NCBI RefSeq assembly: GCF_000955905.1
Contig: NZ_CP011097.1
Span: 1,266,582 to 1,330,581 of the forward strand
Length of the DNA stretch: 64,000 nt
Source of the DNA: Candidatus Nitrosotenuis cloacae
Lineage (GTDB): Archaea > Thermoproteota > Nitrososphaeria > Nitrososphaerales > Nitrosopumilaceae
Direction of reading: 5' to 3'
The position numbers and the translations under genes are program-made. Numbering within the stretch: position 1 is the stretch's first letter; the number at the start of each line of letters is the position of its first letter. Below, one piece after another: positions 24,660 to 33,761 of the stretch. The notes under the pieces were generated by a model, which had not been told where the DNA came from, did no database searches, and saw nothing but the letters and a program-made list of their open reading frames with translations.

Positions 24660-26000
24660 CTAGTTTTTTGAGCCTAATATCTTCTTGGTGTTGTAAAGAT
24701 AGTCAATTACCAAGACCCGGTCCATGTTGTTTTGGTTTATGTGGTATGTCTTTCCCTGTAAGGCTTTTTCCATTTGCTGCACATATTCCAATAATTCCAT
24801 TTCCTCGCTAACCACAATAGAGTCGATTTGGATGTTTTCACGGATGCATTTTTTTGCCTCAGATACGGTTCTTTCATCTACTTTGGGGTCGACTTTTTTG
24901 TATCTATAACAAAGATAGACCTGAGTGCCCAGGTTTTGGTCGATCTTGAGGTTGCGCTCTGATCTTATTTTTGATAGTAGTGAATCATTTGGAACGTAAA
25001 AGTTTGAGTATGGCTTTTCAGATAGAATGGACTCTTTTTGAGAGTCATTATCAACAAAGCATGCACTTGGCTGCCCATCGGTTATCATTACGATTCTTTT
25101 GTTTTTTGCACTAGTTCTTTGTAAGATTTTTTTTGCTAGGCGAAACGCTGCCTGATAGTTTGTATAGTGAAGGAATTCATCGTTTGCATCATATGTTTTC
25201 AAAAACGGAATGTCAAGCGGATCTATCAGTGATGCCATTGATGCAAAGCCAACTATACTGATGGAATCATTTGGGAAAAATCGATTGTTCAAAACATAAA
25301 GACTCCACAGTGCGCGCTTGGCCGCCTCGATTCTGCTCATGCCAGAACTATCCAAAGAGGATTTCATTGTAGAGCTCAAATCAATACAATATACGATGGC
25401 CGCAGAGACATCCTCCGTGGTTTCATATTCCTCATAGTCATCAACATCCAGATCTAGTGGGAACTCGAGTGACTTTGCCTGTTTGCTGAGCCGTTGAATC
25501 GTATTTAGTAGGCTTGATGATACATTTAGGAGTTTTAGGTCTCCACCAAGCTCAAACTTTTTTGTAGTATCCAGTATTGTGGTGCCAACACCTATGGATT
25601 TAGTCTCATGCAGGCCAAATTCGCCTGGCTTTAGCTGATTTAGCAGATCTCGCAGAATTTGGTTGCCTATTGCAAAAAATCCCTTTTTTGCAAGCCAGTT
25701 TTTTTCGTCCTTGAGATATCCATGTTCCATCAGATATTTCGTGATGGATTTTGTGTCATCGCTTTGAGGTACAGAATCGGATTCGGTTTGGGTTTGCTCC
25801 GTGCTGGATTCTTTGATCTCACCTTGCAAGATAGATTCCAGTTCTTCAAGGCTTGGTGCTTTTTCCCGCATGGACTGTTTTGCAAGACTTTGCATTAGTT
25901 TTTCAATTGTGTTTTGGTCTAATCCTTCCTTTGGTGTTTTATTTTGTTTTTCCTCGGTGCTGGACTGGTATACGAAATTCTTGAGATTATGCTGCAACAT
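24660..26000 (-). CDS. VWA-domain protein (MoxR partner)
   Basis: 446 residues from ATG 26000; the longer frame to 26051 starts at TTG and would overlap the upstream ATPase by 65 nt, whereas this start gives 14 nt. An N-terminal charged, probably flexible region (Gln/Ser/Thr-rich, about 10-90) is followed by a helical part and a von Willebrand A domain with the MIDAS motif DLSST (D207 in this numbering) and ITDGQPS later. VWA proteins encoded beside MoxR-type ATPases act in metal insertion or complex assembly. The client is not evident here. Confidence 0.85.
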   Translation of the reverse strand: MLQHNLKNFVYQSSTEEKQNKTPKEGLDQNTIEKLMQSLAKQSMREKAPSLEELESILQGEIKESSTEQTQTESDSVPQSDDTKSITKYLMEHGYLKDEKNWLAKKGFFAIGNQILRDLLNQLKPGEFGLHETKSIGVGTTILDTTKKFELGGDLKLLNVSSSLLNTIQRLSKQAKSLEFPLDLDVDDYEEYETTEDVSAAIVYCIDLSSTMKSSLDSSGMSRIEAAKRALWSLYVLNNRFFPNDSISIVGFASMASLIDPLDIPFLKTYDANDEFLHYTNYQAAFRLAKKILQRTSAKNKRIVMITDGQPSACFVDNDSQKESILSEKPYSNFYVPNDSLLSKIRSERNLKIDQNLGTQVYLCYRYKKVDPKVDERTVSEAKKCIRENIQIDSIVVSEEMELLEYVQQMEKALQGKTYHINQNNMDRVLVIDYLYNTKKILGSKN

Positions 26001-27597
26001 AGCCTGTGTCTTTTTTGTCGATGATCTTTGGGGTAAGATAATACAGTCCATCCAGAACTATTTCCAAGACTGCCGATCTAAACTCAGAGTCGGTCTTTTG
26101 GTCTAGTGTGATGTTTTGGTTTGGAATTTTGCCTGCGAGGCCTGACTGTTCTTGGAGCATTTTCTCTGATTGAAATTGTATGATTTTGGACAGATTGGCA
26201 AATCCCAGAAGCTGGTTGGAATATGATGCGGATCCGTTCTGCCAAACCATTCCCTGTGATACTTGGAATGTCTTGCCAGAGAACTCTTGCTTTATTGCAT
26301 CCAGTGTTTCTTGTGGAATGGCCTGTACGTATTCCAGTGTAGTCTCTTTGATGGAATCATTCAAAATTGACTCGAATACTTTGCGGCGATTTTCCAAGGT
26401 GTCATCTATTTCCGATAGCTCAAATTTTGCAATCTGCCCCAAGCAGTACATATCAGAGTGGCGAGGCACTGGAATTAGCTTGTGTGATATTGAGCGTGTT
26501 CTCTCTGATTCTCCAACCAGTAATTCCAGACCATGTATTCCAAATCTTACGCTAACACCCTTTGCCTGATTGATCTCAGGATTTGCGCGAGCCTTGTGTA
26601 CAAGTCTTGCCAGAGTTTTTAGGACAAATACAGGAATCATGCAGTTTGCAACTTTTGCCTCTTGCAGTATGATGCGCATCTCATCGGAGATGGTCTTTGG
26701 ATAGTGAGTATGGATATGTGATTTTAGTCGGTCGTATAGCGGCTCGATGATTTTGCCCGAATGGGTATAGTCAATTGGGTTTGCTGTTGCAAAGAATACG
26801 GTTTTTGGCTCAAAGACTACAGGGTATGAACCTGTGGTGTATTTTCCCTCTTGTAGTACTGATAATAGTGCAACCTGTTTTCTTGGGTCCAGTACTGGCA
26901 GCTCATCAATGCAGAATATGCCATGCTTTGCCTGCAGTAATTGTCCTGGAGAGTACGAGTCGACTTTGAACATTTCAACTCCTTTCTTTGCTACTTTAAT
27001 TGCGTCGATATATCCAACCAAGTCCTTGACAGAGATGTCAGGTGTTGCCAATACATAGCGGAATCTTTGGGCACCCTCAATCCAAGATATCTTGGTGTCT
27101 AGCTTGTGGTCTTGGATTTTTTTTGCACTCTCTGGGCTGATATGAAATGTAGGTGTTGTACACGTAGGCTCTTGTCCATCTAATAGTGAGATAAGATCAG
27201 ATGCTGGAAGATCCATCGGAGTATCATTTGTAATAGAGCCATCAATCACTGGAATTGGCGATAAGAGGTTTTTTGCAATCACTTCAACTAGTCGGGTCTT
27301 TGCCTGACCGATCTGCCCAATCAAAAACACATCATGGCATGAAAGAATCGCTCTATCCAATGCAGGAACAACGTCGTCATCATAACCCAGTATTCCAGGA
27401 TATTTGTCTCCGCCCATCTTCATTGTGTTAATCAGGTTTTGTCTTAGCTGCTCTTTTGCAGGCACGAGTTTGTAGTTGATTTGGAGCAGATCCCTAATTG
27501 TCTTAATTGATTGATGGTCCTCCGGTAGTCCGGCCTTGATCTCAGTATACTTTGGCGCAGAGCCAAACGAATGTGAGACCAGTTGCGATGCTTCCAA
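25987..27597 (-). CDS. MoxR/Mg-chelatase-type AAA+ ATPase
   Basis: 536 residues. Walker A is GQIGQAKT (93-101), Walker B FCIDE (228-232), followed by a sensor-1 ATANP segment, as in the MoxR/ChlI/RavA clade. The enzyme remodels or inserts cofactors together with a VWA partner, here the next gene. The C-terminal 150 residues are unlike standard MoxR and are shared with no recognised domain. The TTG start at 27597 has a weak promoter candidate (TATTATTACG) about 30 nt upstream. With the VWA and winged-helix genes it forms a probable three-gene operon. Confidence 0.88.
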   Translation of the reverse strand: MEASQLVSHSFGSAPKYTEIKAGLPEDHQSIKTIRDLLQINYKLVPAKEQLRQNLINTMKMGGDKYPGILGYDDDVVPALDRAILSCHDVFLIGQIGQAKTRLVEVIAKNLLSPIPVIDGSITNDTPMDLPASDLISLLDGQEPTCTTPTFHISPESAKKIQDHKLDTKISWIEGAQRFRYVLATPDISVKDLVGYIDAIKVAKKGVEMFKVDSYSPGQLLQAKHGIFCIDELPVLDPRKQVALLSVLQEGKYTTGSYPVVFEPKTVFFATANPIDYTHSGKIIEPLYDRLKSHIHTHYPKTISDEMRIILQEAKVANCMIPVFVLKTLARLVHKARANPEINQAKGVSVRFGIHGLELLVGESERTRSISHKLIPVPRHSDMYCLGQIAKFELSEIDDTLENRRKVFESILNDSIKETTLEYVQAIPQETLDAIKQEFSGKTFQVSQGMVWQNGSASYSNQLLGFANLSKIIQFQSEKMLQEQSGLAGKIPNQNITLDQKTDSEFRSAVLEIVLDGLYYLTPKIIDKKDTGYVAA

Positions 27598-27695
27598 ACA
27601 ATAATGATTAGTTTGTTTTACGTAATAATATTACTGAGAAAATCCGCTTTAGGCAAGGCAGGGTTTTTATCACGGTCGATTCGATTCCCCAATAC

Positions 27696-28304
27696 TTGTC
27701 AGCACAAGACTATAGACACATTGTAAGAATTGTCGGAAAGGACATTCCGGGAGACAAAAAGCTCTCAGTTGGCCTGACCCAAATCAAAGGTGTCGGTTAT
27801 AATTTTGCCAATGCAATAATTGGGGTTTTAGGACTAAATCCAAACAGCAACATTGGCTTTCTCACAGAATCTCAAGTAGAATCAATCGAAAAAACACTAA
27901 AGGACCCAGTCTCCGTTAATTTCCCATCTTGGTTATTCAATAGAAGAAAGGATGTTGAGACAGGCACCACAACTCACCTTATCACATCAGATGTTGCATT
28001 TACAGTAAGAAACGACATCGAGCGAGAAAAGCTCGTAAACAGTTGGAGAGGATTCCGACACATGTATGGATTAAAAGTTAGAGGACAACGAACACGAACC
28101 ACAGGCCGTAAGGGAGCATCAGTGGGTGTAAAGAAGGGAGGCAAGGTATTGCCTGCCGGAGCTGCACCAGCTGCCACAGGAGCTGAAGCAGCTGCCCCAG
28201 CCGCAGGTGCTGCACCAGCTGCAGCTCCAGCGAAAGGAGCTGCCCCAGCCGCAAAACCGGCGGCCGCACCAGCTGCAAAGCCAGCTGCGGCACCAAAGAA
28301 ATAG
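27696..28304 (+). CDS. rps13: 30S ribosomal protein uS13 with Ala/Pro/Lys-rich tail
   Basis: 202 residues. The first about 150 match archaeal uS13, with the helix-two-turn-helix [12 protein letters not shown] and the basic [12 protein letters not shown] end that contacts the tRNAs in the small subunit head. The last about 50 residues are a repetitive Ala/Pro tail with Lys, not part of the usual protein. TTG start at 27696, with TTTTTATC about 28 nt upstream. The stop is 11 nt before rps4, the normal archaeal pair, but rps11 and rpoD do not follow. Confidence 0.95.
   Translation: MSAQDYRHIVRIVGKDIPGDKKLSVGLTQIKGVGYNFANAIIGVLGLNPNSNIGFLTESQVESIEKTLKDPVSVNFPSWLFNRRKDVETGTTTHLITSDVAFTVRNDIEREKLVNSWRGFRHMYGLKVRGQRTRTTGRKGASVGVKKGGKVLPAGAAPAATGAEAAAPAAGAAPAAAPAKGAAPAAKPAAAPAAKPAAAPKK
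28147..28301 (+). repeat. GC-rich GCTGCACCAGC-type repeats coding the uS13 tail
   Basis: Short imperfect direct repeats (GCTGCACCAGC / GCTGCCCCAGC) of high GC content in an otherwise AT-rich region. They code for Ala-Pro-Ala units with interspersed Lys. Slippage during replication could vary the length of the tail between strains. Confidence 0.7.
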
Positions 28305-28315
28305 AGGGAATGTGA

Positions 28316-28858
28316 ATGGGAGATCCAAAATATCCAAGTCGAGTCTGGAGAAAACCAAAGCGCCCACTCAACTATGATTTCATGATGGAGGACCTCAACA
28401 CACTTGGAACTTATGGTCTAAAGAACAAACGCGAACTATGGAAGGCAAGAACTGAGCTGTCCAGAGTAAGACACCAAGCAAGATCATTATTGGCACTCAG
28501 ACAAGAAGTAAGAGAACAAAAAGAACCAGTATTGATGAAGTCACTTGTAAGAATCGGCCTAGTAAAGGAAGACGCAACACTTGATGACGTTTTGAATTTA
28601 GAAATAAACAACCTGCTTGACCGCAGACTACAGACAATTGTTCAGAGAAAATTCACGTTCAAGACACCATACCAAGCACGACAAGCAATTGTCCACGGCC
28701 ACATCACAATCGGAGACAGAGTAATCACAGTTCCATCATATACCGTAAATATAAAAGAGGAATCAGGCATTGAGCTATCGCCAAGATTTAAGATTCAAAG
28801 CTCAGCCCCACCAGTAGAGGTTGAAGTAAAAGAAGAAGCACCCGCTGCTGAATCATAA
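28316..28858 (+). CDS. rps4: 30S ribosomal protein uS4
   Basis: 180 residues, archaeal uS4. The S4 RNA-binding domain is visible (NLLDRRLQTIVQRKFTFKTP, then ARQAIVHGHITIGDRVITVPSY). It nucleates assembly of the 16S 5' domain. It ends in a short acidic VKEEAPAAES tail, mirroring in charge the basic tail of uS13 encoded just before it. ATG at 28316; co-transcribed with rps13. Confidence 0.97.
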   Translation: MGDPKYPSRVWRKPKRPLNYDFMMEDLNTLGTYGLKNKRELWKARTELSRVRHQARSLLALRQEVREQKEPVLMKSLVRIGLVKEDATLDDVLNLEINNLLDRRLQTIVQRKFTFKTPYQARQAIVHGHITIGDRVITVPSYTVNIKEESGIELSPRFKIQSSAPPVEVEVKEEAPAAES

Positions 28859-28905
28859 GTAAAGCTTAATCCTAAATACCCTATTCTTCTAAATTAGTAC
28901 AGAAA

Positions 28906-30666
28906 ATGTGTTCTATTATCGGCTATTATGGAGACGGTCCGGCAGCCCCAATCTTGGTTCGCGGCTTGAAGCGAATGGAGTACAGAGGATATGACAGTGT
29001 AGGTGTTGCCACAAAGTCAGACCACGACATTGCACTCAAAAAAGGAGTAGGCAAAGTAGACGATGTAAACAATGCACTACATTTGGATAATTTGCCAGGC
29101 CACATTGGCATTGGCCATACCAGGTGGGCAACACATGGAAATGTCACAGATGTCAATGCACACCCACATCCTAGCAGCTCAGGTAAAATAGCCATCGTAC
29201 ACAATGGAATAATCGAAAATTATGATGAGCTAAAAGCTGATCTACAAGCAAGAGGCTACAATTTCAAGAGTCAGACAGACAGCGAAGTCATTGCAAATCT
29301 TTTACAGTTCAACTATGATCAGTGCCACGACATAAAACAATCCATGATCAGAACTATGTCAAAATTAAAAGGCCATTATGCTTTTGTTGCAATGTTTGAG
29401 AATGGAATGCTTGCAGCCGCAAGATATCATGAACCATTAATCGTTGGGATTGGCAAAAATGGGTTCTTCCTTTCTAGCGATGTTTTGGGATTCATAGAGA
29501 AAACAGACGATGCCATCTATTTGGACAATGGTGAGTTTGTCATGCTGGATAGAATAGGAATTCAGATTTATGATTTTGAGGGAAACGCAGTAAAGCACCA
29601 AGTAACCAAGGTGTCAAAGGAATTTGCAGATGCATACAAGGGTGACTATGCGCATTTTACTCTAAAAGAAATATCAGAGCAGCCAGATACCATCATACAG
29701 GCAGGCGACAAATCAGCAGATGCAATCAACACTGCAACTGACTTTATCAAGCACGCAAGAAACATCTACATCACAGGCAGCGGCACCAGCTATAATGCAG
29801 CACTGGTTGCAAAATACCTCTGGCAAAAGCACGCCAAAATAAAAGTTGAGCCAATCATATCCAGTGAGCTGTCATTTACGCCTGAAACAATAGATCCAAA
29901 TTCCATTCTGATTGCAATATCACAAAGTGGTGAAAGTGCAGATGTACTAGAAGCAGTGAAAATTGCAAAAAAGGCAAACGCCAAGATTTTATCAATTGTA
30001 AATATTTTAACATCATCTTTGGCCCAAGAATCTGCCGTAGTGATCGGTATGGGTTGTGGTCCAGAAATTGGAGTGGCTGCAACAAAGAGTTTTACTGCAC
30101 AACTTGGCATAATATACAAAATTACAAGAAAGCTTTGTGATGGCTGCATCAATGTAGACTCGACAAAGATCTCAGACTCTGTTGGCAAGGTGTTATCAGA
30201 TCAAACAAAGATAAAGGAAATCGCAAAAGAGCTCAAAGACGTCCAAGACATTTACATTTTGGGCAGAGCCGTCCACTATCCAATCGCATTGGAATCGGCA
30301 CTGAAGCTAAAGGAACTATCATACATTCATGCTGAAGGCATACCAGGAGGCGAGCTAAAGCACGGACCACTTGCACTGATGGACTCTAGTGTTTATGTGA
30401 TAATTATCAATCCAAACGATTTCACATACAATGACACCCTAACCAGTGCCCGCGAAATAAAGGCAAGAGGCGCCAAGATAATTGGAATCTCGGATAAGCC
30501 AAGTGATGTGTATGATCATTGGATACAAATCCCGACAATTGATGATGCCCTTTATCCGCTAATTGAGATAATTCCAATCCAATTGCTATCGTATTATTCT
30601 GCAATAGAAAAAGATACAGACCCAGACTATCCAAGAAATCTGGCAAAATCAGTTACTGTGAAATAG
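28906..30666 (+). CDS. glmS: Glutamine-fructose-6-phosphate aminotransferase (isomerizing)
   Basis: 586 residues. N-terminal glutaminase domain with the nucleophile Cys2 (MCSIIGYYG) and conserved RWATHG and HNGIIENY motifs; C-terminal pair of SIS sugar-isomerase domains (GSGTSYNAA, SQSGESADV) ending in AKSVTVK. It makes glucosamine-6-phosphate for surface glycans and N-glycosylation. A TATA-like CTAAATACC about 30 nt before the ATG suggests its own promoter, 47 nt after rps4. Its 3' end overlaps the convergent CobT-like gene by 14 nt. Confidence 0.97.
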   Translation: MCSIIGYYGDGPAAPILVRGLKRMEYRGYDSVGVATKSDHDIALKKGVGKVDDVNNALHLDNLPGHIGIGHTRWATHGNVTDVNAHPHPSSSGKIAIVHNGIIENYDELKADLQARGYNFKSQTDSEVIANLLQFNYDQCHDIKQSMIRTMSKLKGHYAFVAMFENGMLAAARYHEPLIVGIGKNGFFLSSDVLGFIEKTDDAIYLDNGEFVMLDRIGIQIYDFEGNAVKHQVTKVSKEFADAYKGDYAHFTLKEISEQPDTIIQAGDKSADAINTATDFIKHARNIYITGSGTSYNAALVAKYLWQKHAKIKVEPIISSELSFTPETIDPNSILIAISQSGESADVLEAVKIAKKANAKILSIVNILTSSLAQESAVVIGMGCGPEIGVAATKSFTAQLGIIYKITRKLCDGCINVDSTKISDSVGKVLSDQTKIKEIAKELKDVQDIYILGRAVHYPIALESALKLKELSYIHAEGIPGGELKHGPLALMDSSVYVIIINPNDFTYNDTLTSAREIKARGAKIIGISDKPSDVYDHWIQIPTIDDALYPLIEIIPIQLLSYYSAIEKDTDPDYPRNLAKSVTVK

Positions 30667-31717
30667 TCTCGGAGTATTGCTGCTCGGCTAACACAAGTAG
30701 TTTCTCTGAATCAATTCCTATCTTTAGCATTGCAGCAAGCGATGCACCGCCTGCGCCAACACCCTCTTTAACAAACCCATTGGCAAATGCCTTGAGCCCA
30801 TCTATTTTTGAGCGCCCAAGTGCCAATTTTACCGAAAAGACCGGAATCGTATCTATTTGGGAGACCATCTCGATTAGGTTTGCGGATTTATCATCTATGA
30901 TGTATGATGTGGTGGCAAGTGCCACATTATCCCTGTGATATCCAGTTATTTTACCAAATGCCAAAGCAGCTGCCATCTGCGTGCCGCCTGCCAGAATAAC
31001 TTTGGTTTGGGCAGATGCGGTGCTTAGAATTCCTGCAACCGTTGGGATCATTGGATCACCACAGTTTGCTACAACATCAAATTCATTTGTAGAATCAATT
31101 CTTTTTGCAGCATCACTTGCTATTTTTTGTTTTAGTGATAGTGGATTTTCCTGCATGCTACTGCTTACCATTCCATTGATGCCAAGTGATGTGAGAACTG
31201 CCTGTGCAGTGGTGGTACCACCAGGGATGCTCTCGCCAATCACCAGACAGTCGGTAGTTGAGCCAAGGCTTCTGCCGATCATTCTGCCATATTCAACGGC
31301 ATGAGTCACATCATCTAAAGACATTGCAGGTTCGAGCGCAATGTTTCTTCCATGAGATAGTCCGGTTTCAAAACACGGTAGTTGCGGCTGGATTTTGCTT
31401 CCAGCATTTATTATGATGTTTGGTATGCTTGCAGATTCTAGTGCTGTTTTTGTCAGCAATGCAGGTGTTGGCTTGCCATCAGGCGTCATTGGTATGGCGT
31501 TTATGCACTTGCAGTATCCAAAATTCAAAAATTCAGCATCAGCTGGCGATGTGTATGGCAATACTTCCGGTGTCTTGCCAGCTACGGTGATTCCAGGAAT
31601 TGTACACGTATTTGTATATGATATTACCAATGAGAAGAGAAATGGTTTTTTTTCTAATTTTTCTAAGAATTCTTGCCCCCTTTGCTTGTCAACAAAAATC
31701 TCGACGTCTTTGTGCAA
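30653..31717 (-). CDS. Nicotinate-nucleotide-dimethylbenzimidazole phosphoribosyltransferase-like (archaeal CobT family)
   Basis: 354 residues of the archaeal CobT-like family (UPF0284 / TIGR00303). Features include the glycine-rich GESIPGGTTTAQAVL segment and VKEGVGAGGAS near the end, the catalytic Glu region of CobT. The bacterial enzyme activates the lower-ligand base of cobalamin; thaumarchaea make cobalamin, so the role is plausible, but the exact base used by this family is less certain. TTG start directly abuts the TAA of the MBL gene. Third gene of nnrE-MBL-cobT. Confidence 0.82.
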   Translation of the reverse strand: MHKDVEIFVDKQRGQEFLEKLEKKPFLFSLVISYTNTCTIPGITVAGKTPEVLPYTSPADAEFLNFGYCKCINAIPMTPDGKPTPALLTKTALESASIPNIIINAGSKIQPQLPCFETGLSHGRNIALEPAMSLDDVTHAVEYGRMIGRSLGSTTDCLVIGESIPGGTTTAQAVLTSLGINGMVSSSMQENPLSLKQKIASDAAKRIDSTNEFDVVANCGDPMIPTVAGILSTASAQTKVILAGGTQMAAALAFGKITGYHRDNVALATTSYIIDDKSANLIEMVSQIDTIPVFSVKLALGRSKIDGLKAFANGFVKEGVGAGGASLAAMLKIGIDSEKLLVLAEQQYSETISQ

Positions 31718-32332
31718 TTATCCAATACCCATTATTTCCAAGAATTCCGCCTCGGTTCTCGGCTGCATCACAAAGTTCATCTTTTTTTGCGTGCCCAAAG
31801 TTGAGCTCGGAGTAGAGCCATAGTTATGTCCAGGATACATGAGCAGATTATCATCCATTTTTCTCAATATATCGACCAGACTGTGATATAGTTCCCTAGC
31901 ATCACCACCAGGTAAGTCCACTCGTCCACATGTTCCAACAAAGAGGGTATCACCTGAGAATATTTTGCCATCACCTACCAAACACATGCTGTCCTTGGAG
32001 TGTCCAGGGGTGTGGATTACAGTAAGCTCCGAGTTGCCAAATTTTATTTTCTGGCCATTGGATACTTCGAGATCATGCTTTATGGTTGAAGTTTTGTATT
32101 GCATGATTGGAGCATTTGTTTGTGCTTTCATGGTTTCATTTCCTATCGTATGATCAAAATGATGGTGTGTGTTTACAATGTATTTTATTTTGAGATTGTT
32201 TTTTTGTATTGTTCTCATTATTTCATCAAGGTCCCATGACGGATCAATTATAATTGCCTCGCTGGTGTCCTCATCCTCCACAACATAGGTAAAGTTCTGC
32301 ATGCTACCTACCGGAATTTGATGGACTATCAT
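31718..32332 (-). CDS. Metallo-beta-lactamase fold hydrolase (glyoxalase II-like)
   Basis: 204 residues with the full binuclear site: THHHFDH (H56, H58, D60, H61), HTPGHS, FSGDTLF and PGHNYG. It resembles hydroxyacylglutathione hydrolase, but archaea of this group lack glutathione, so another thioester or persulfide substrate is likely. ATG overlaps the nnrE stop (32329-32332) and its own stop abuts the cobT-like start, giving tight coupling. Confidence 0.88.
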   Translation of the reverse strand: MIVHQIPVGSMQNFTYVVEDEDTSEAIIIDPSWDLDEIMRTIQKNNLKIKYIVNTHHHFDHTIGNETMKAQTNAPIMQYKTSTIKHDLEVSNGQKIKFGNSELTVIHTPGHSKDSMCLVGDGKIFSGDTLFVGTCGRVDLPGGDARELYHSLVDILRKMDDNLLMYPGHNYGSTPSSTLGTQKKMNFVMQPRTEAEFLEIMGIG

Positions 32333-32976
32333 AGTACGCCTATTTCGGCTTCTGTGGGTATGCCAATTTTTTCAACAAAGATAATTCCACAAAGATCTTT
32401 TCGTTTTGGCATACCTCTTTTCATTTTGTGAAATGTCACGGTAACATCTGCTGTAACATACTTGTCAGCAGTGTTTCCAGTGTCAGGGTCCAGCCCACTT
32501 GGAACATCGACTGCTATTTTGAATGCATTTGTTTTGTTGATAAGATCAATTGCTGATGCATGCGGCTCACGAATTTGTCCAGTAATTCCAGTTCCTAGTA
32601 TGCCATCAACTATGATATCCACATCAAAATTGGTTGCATCTGCAGGGCCAAAGCCCAATTGAACGGACTTCATCTTTTCTAGGATTTGCCAGTTTGTTTT
32701 GCATTCGATTGTCTTGATGTCTGATGGATTGCCCAACAAAACCACAGTAATTTTGGCGCCATATCCAGTCAGATGTCTTGCGACAACTAGAGCATCACCC
32801 CCATTATTGCCAAGGCCAGCAAAGACTAGAACCCTTTTTGATGAAACATCTGGGAATTTTTCTAAAATTCTTCTGACCATGGATGCGCCAGCATTTTCCA
32901 TCATTAGTTGCCGCGGGAATCCCATCTGGTGCCCGTTTTCTTCTATTTGGTACATTTGTTTAACAGTAATCTCCAT
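32329..32976 (-). CDS. nnrE: NAD(P)H-hydrate epimerase
   Basis: 215 residues, YjeF N-terminal family. It converts R- to S-epimers of damaged NAD(P)H hydrate so that the dehydratase can repair them. Motifs: MMENAG near the start, FAGLGNNGGDALV (nucleotide-binding loop) and VDVPSGLDPDTG. The fused kinase-like dehydratase half found in many archaea is absent, so NnrD must be encoded elsewhere. First gene of a three-gene minus-strand operon. Confidence 0.9.
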   Translation of the reverse strand: MEITVKQMYQIEENGHQMGFPRQLMMENAGASMVRRILEKFPDVSSKRVLVFAGLGNNGGDALVVARHLTGYGAKITVVLLGNPSDIKTIECKTNWQILEKMKSVQLGFGPADATNFDVDIIVDGILGTGITGQIREPHASAIDLINKTNAFKIAVDVPSGLDPDTGNTADKYVTADVTVTFHKMKRGMPKRKDLCGIIFVEKIGIPTEAEIGVL

Positions 32977-33032
32977 GCTAAAGCCAAATTCTTGACATAA
33001 AATAAGTTATTTGAAAACGACTTTATTCTAGG

Positions 33033-33045
33033 GTGATAAAATCAC
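33033..33045. promoter_or_regulatory. Palindrome GTGATAAAATCAC before the translin gene
   Basis: A perfect 5-bp inverted repeat with a 3-bp centre ending 4 nt before the ATG. A TATA-like CTTTATTC is about 26 nt upstream of that ATG, so the palindrome would lie between TATA and the transcription start, a classical repressor position. Confidence 0.4.
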
Positions 33046-33049
33046 GCCA

Positions 33050-33649
33050 ATGGATTCAACAAAGCGATCGCTTCAAAAAATCTCAAAGACACTTGAGAAA
33101 AGCCTGAATGAGCGAGAGGACCTAATCAAGAACACCCGCCAGATAATCACTTTATGTAGCGAATCCATCATTGATTGTCACAAAAAAGATACCAACTCGG
33201 CTGCAAAAAAAACCTTGCAGGCAAAAAAACTATTAGAACAATATCGAAAAAACATCGACAAGTCTCTGTACAAGTATTTGATTCCATCTGAGCAGGAATT
33301 CGTAGAGGCGTCCTCATTTTTGGCACTAATCCAAGGCAAGAACATCCCAAGCCCAGAGGCACTTGGCGTAAAAGACGAATCCTTTGTTTTAGGTCTGCTT
33401 GATTGCATCGGCGAGATGCGACGAGATGTTTATGATAAAATTCGAATTGGAAAATCAGAGGACGCAAGAGAAATGTTTGAGAAAATGGACGAATTATACC
33501 TGATGCTTTATCCATTTGCATATTTTGATAAAGTAGTCAAAGAGGCAAGAAGAAAGCTTGACGTAAACAGAATTCTAGTTGAGGAAACAAGAATCGCAAT
33601 CACAGAAGAGATTAGACGATCAGATCTAATCAAGAAATTAAAAAAATAA
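33050..33649 (+). CDS. Archaeal translin-family RNA/DNA-binding protein
   Basis: 199 residues, all-helical. It matches the translin/TRAX superfamily: a heptad-like N-terminal helix (SLQKISKTLEKSLNEREDLI), then the translin core (LGVKDESFVLGLLDCIGEMRRDVYDKI, about 115-145) and an EEIRRSDLI end. Archaeal members form octameric shells; some are RNases. The acidic residues seen (E118, D132, E136 region) would be compatible with nuclease activity, but that is inference. Divergent from nnrE. Confidence 0.82.
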   Translation: MDSTKRSLQKISKTLEKSLNEREDLIKNTRQIITLCSESIIDCHKKDTNSAAKKTLQAKKLLEQYRKNIDKSLYKYLIPSEQEFVEASSFLALIQGKNIPSPEALGVKDESFVLGLLDCIGEMRRDVYDKIRIGKSEDAREMFEKMDELYLMLYPFAYFDKVVKEARRKLDVNRILVEETRIAITEEIRRSDLIKKLKK

Positions 33650-33679
33650 AAATTTTTTTGCAAAACCATACATTTCCGA

Positions 33680-33745
33680 CCTCCATTTATTTACGCACAA
33701 AATCTCCATTTTTTTCCCAAAAACCTCCATTTTCCTCCATTTATT
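33680..33745. repeat. Four direct CTCCATTT repeats
   Basis: (C)CTCCATTT occurs at about 33681, 33704, 33725 and 33735, twice extended to CCTCCATTTATT. The region lies just after the translin stop and beyond the 3' end of the minus-strand tRNA-Leu, where on the minus strand it reads as AAATGGAGG. It may take part in termination or processing; no protein is encoded. Confidence 0.6.
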
Positions 33746-33761
33746 CAAAAAGTGAGGAAAT

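Noticed and set aside
28078-28371. Leu/Gln-rich minus-strand ORFs over rps13 end
   Set aside because: Created by the GCTGCACCAGC repeats read backwards; antisense to the uS13 tail.
33650-33761. CRISPR array at the CTCCATTT repeats
   Set aside because: Repeats are 8-12 bp with irregular 9-23 bp gaps and no cas genes nearby; not CRISPR.
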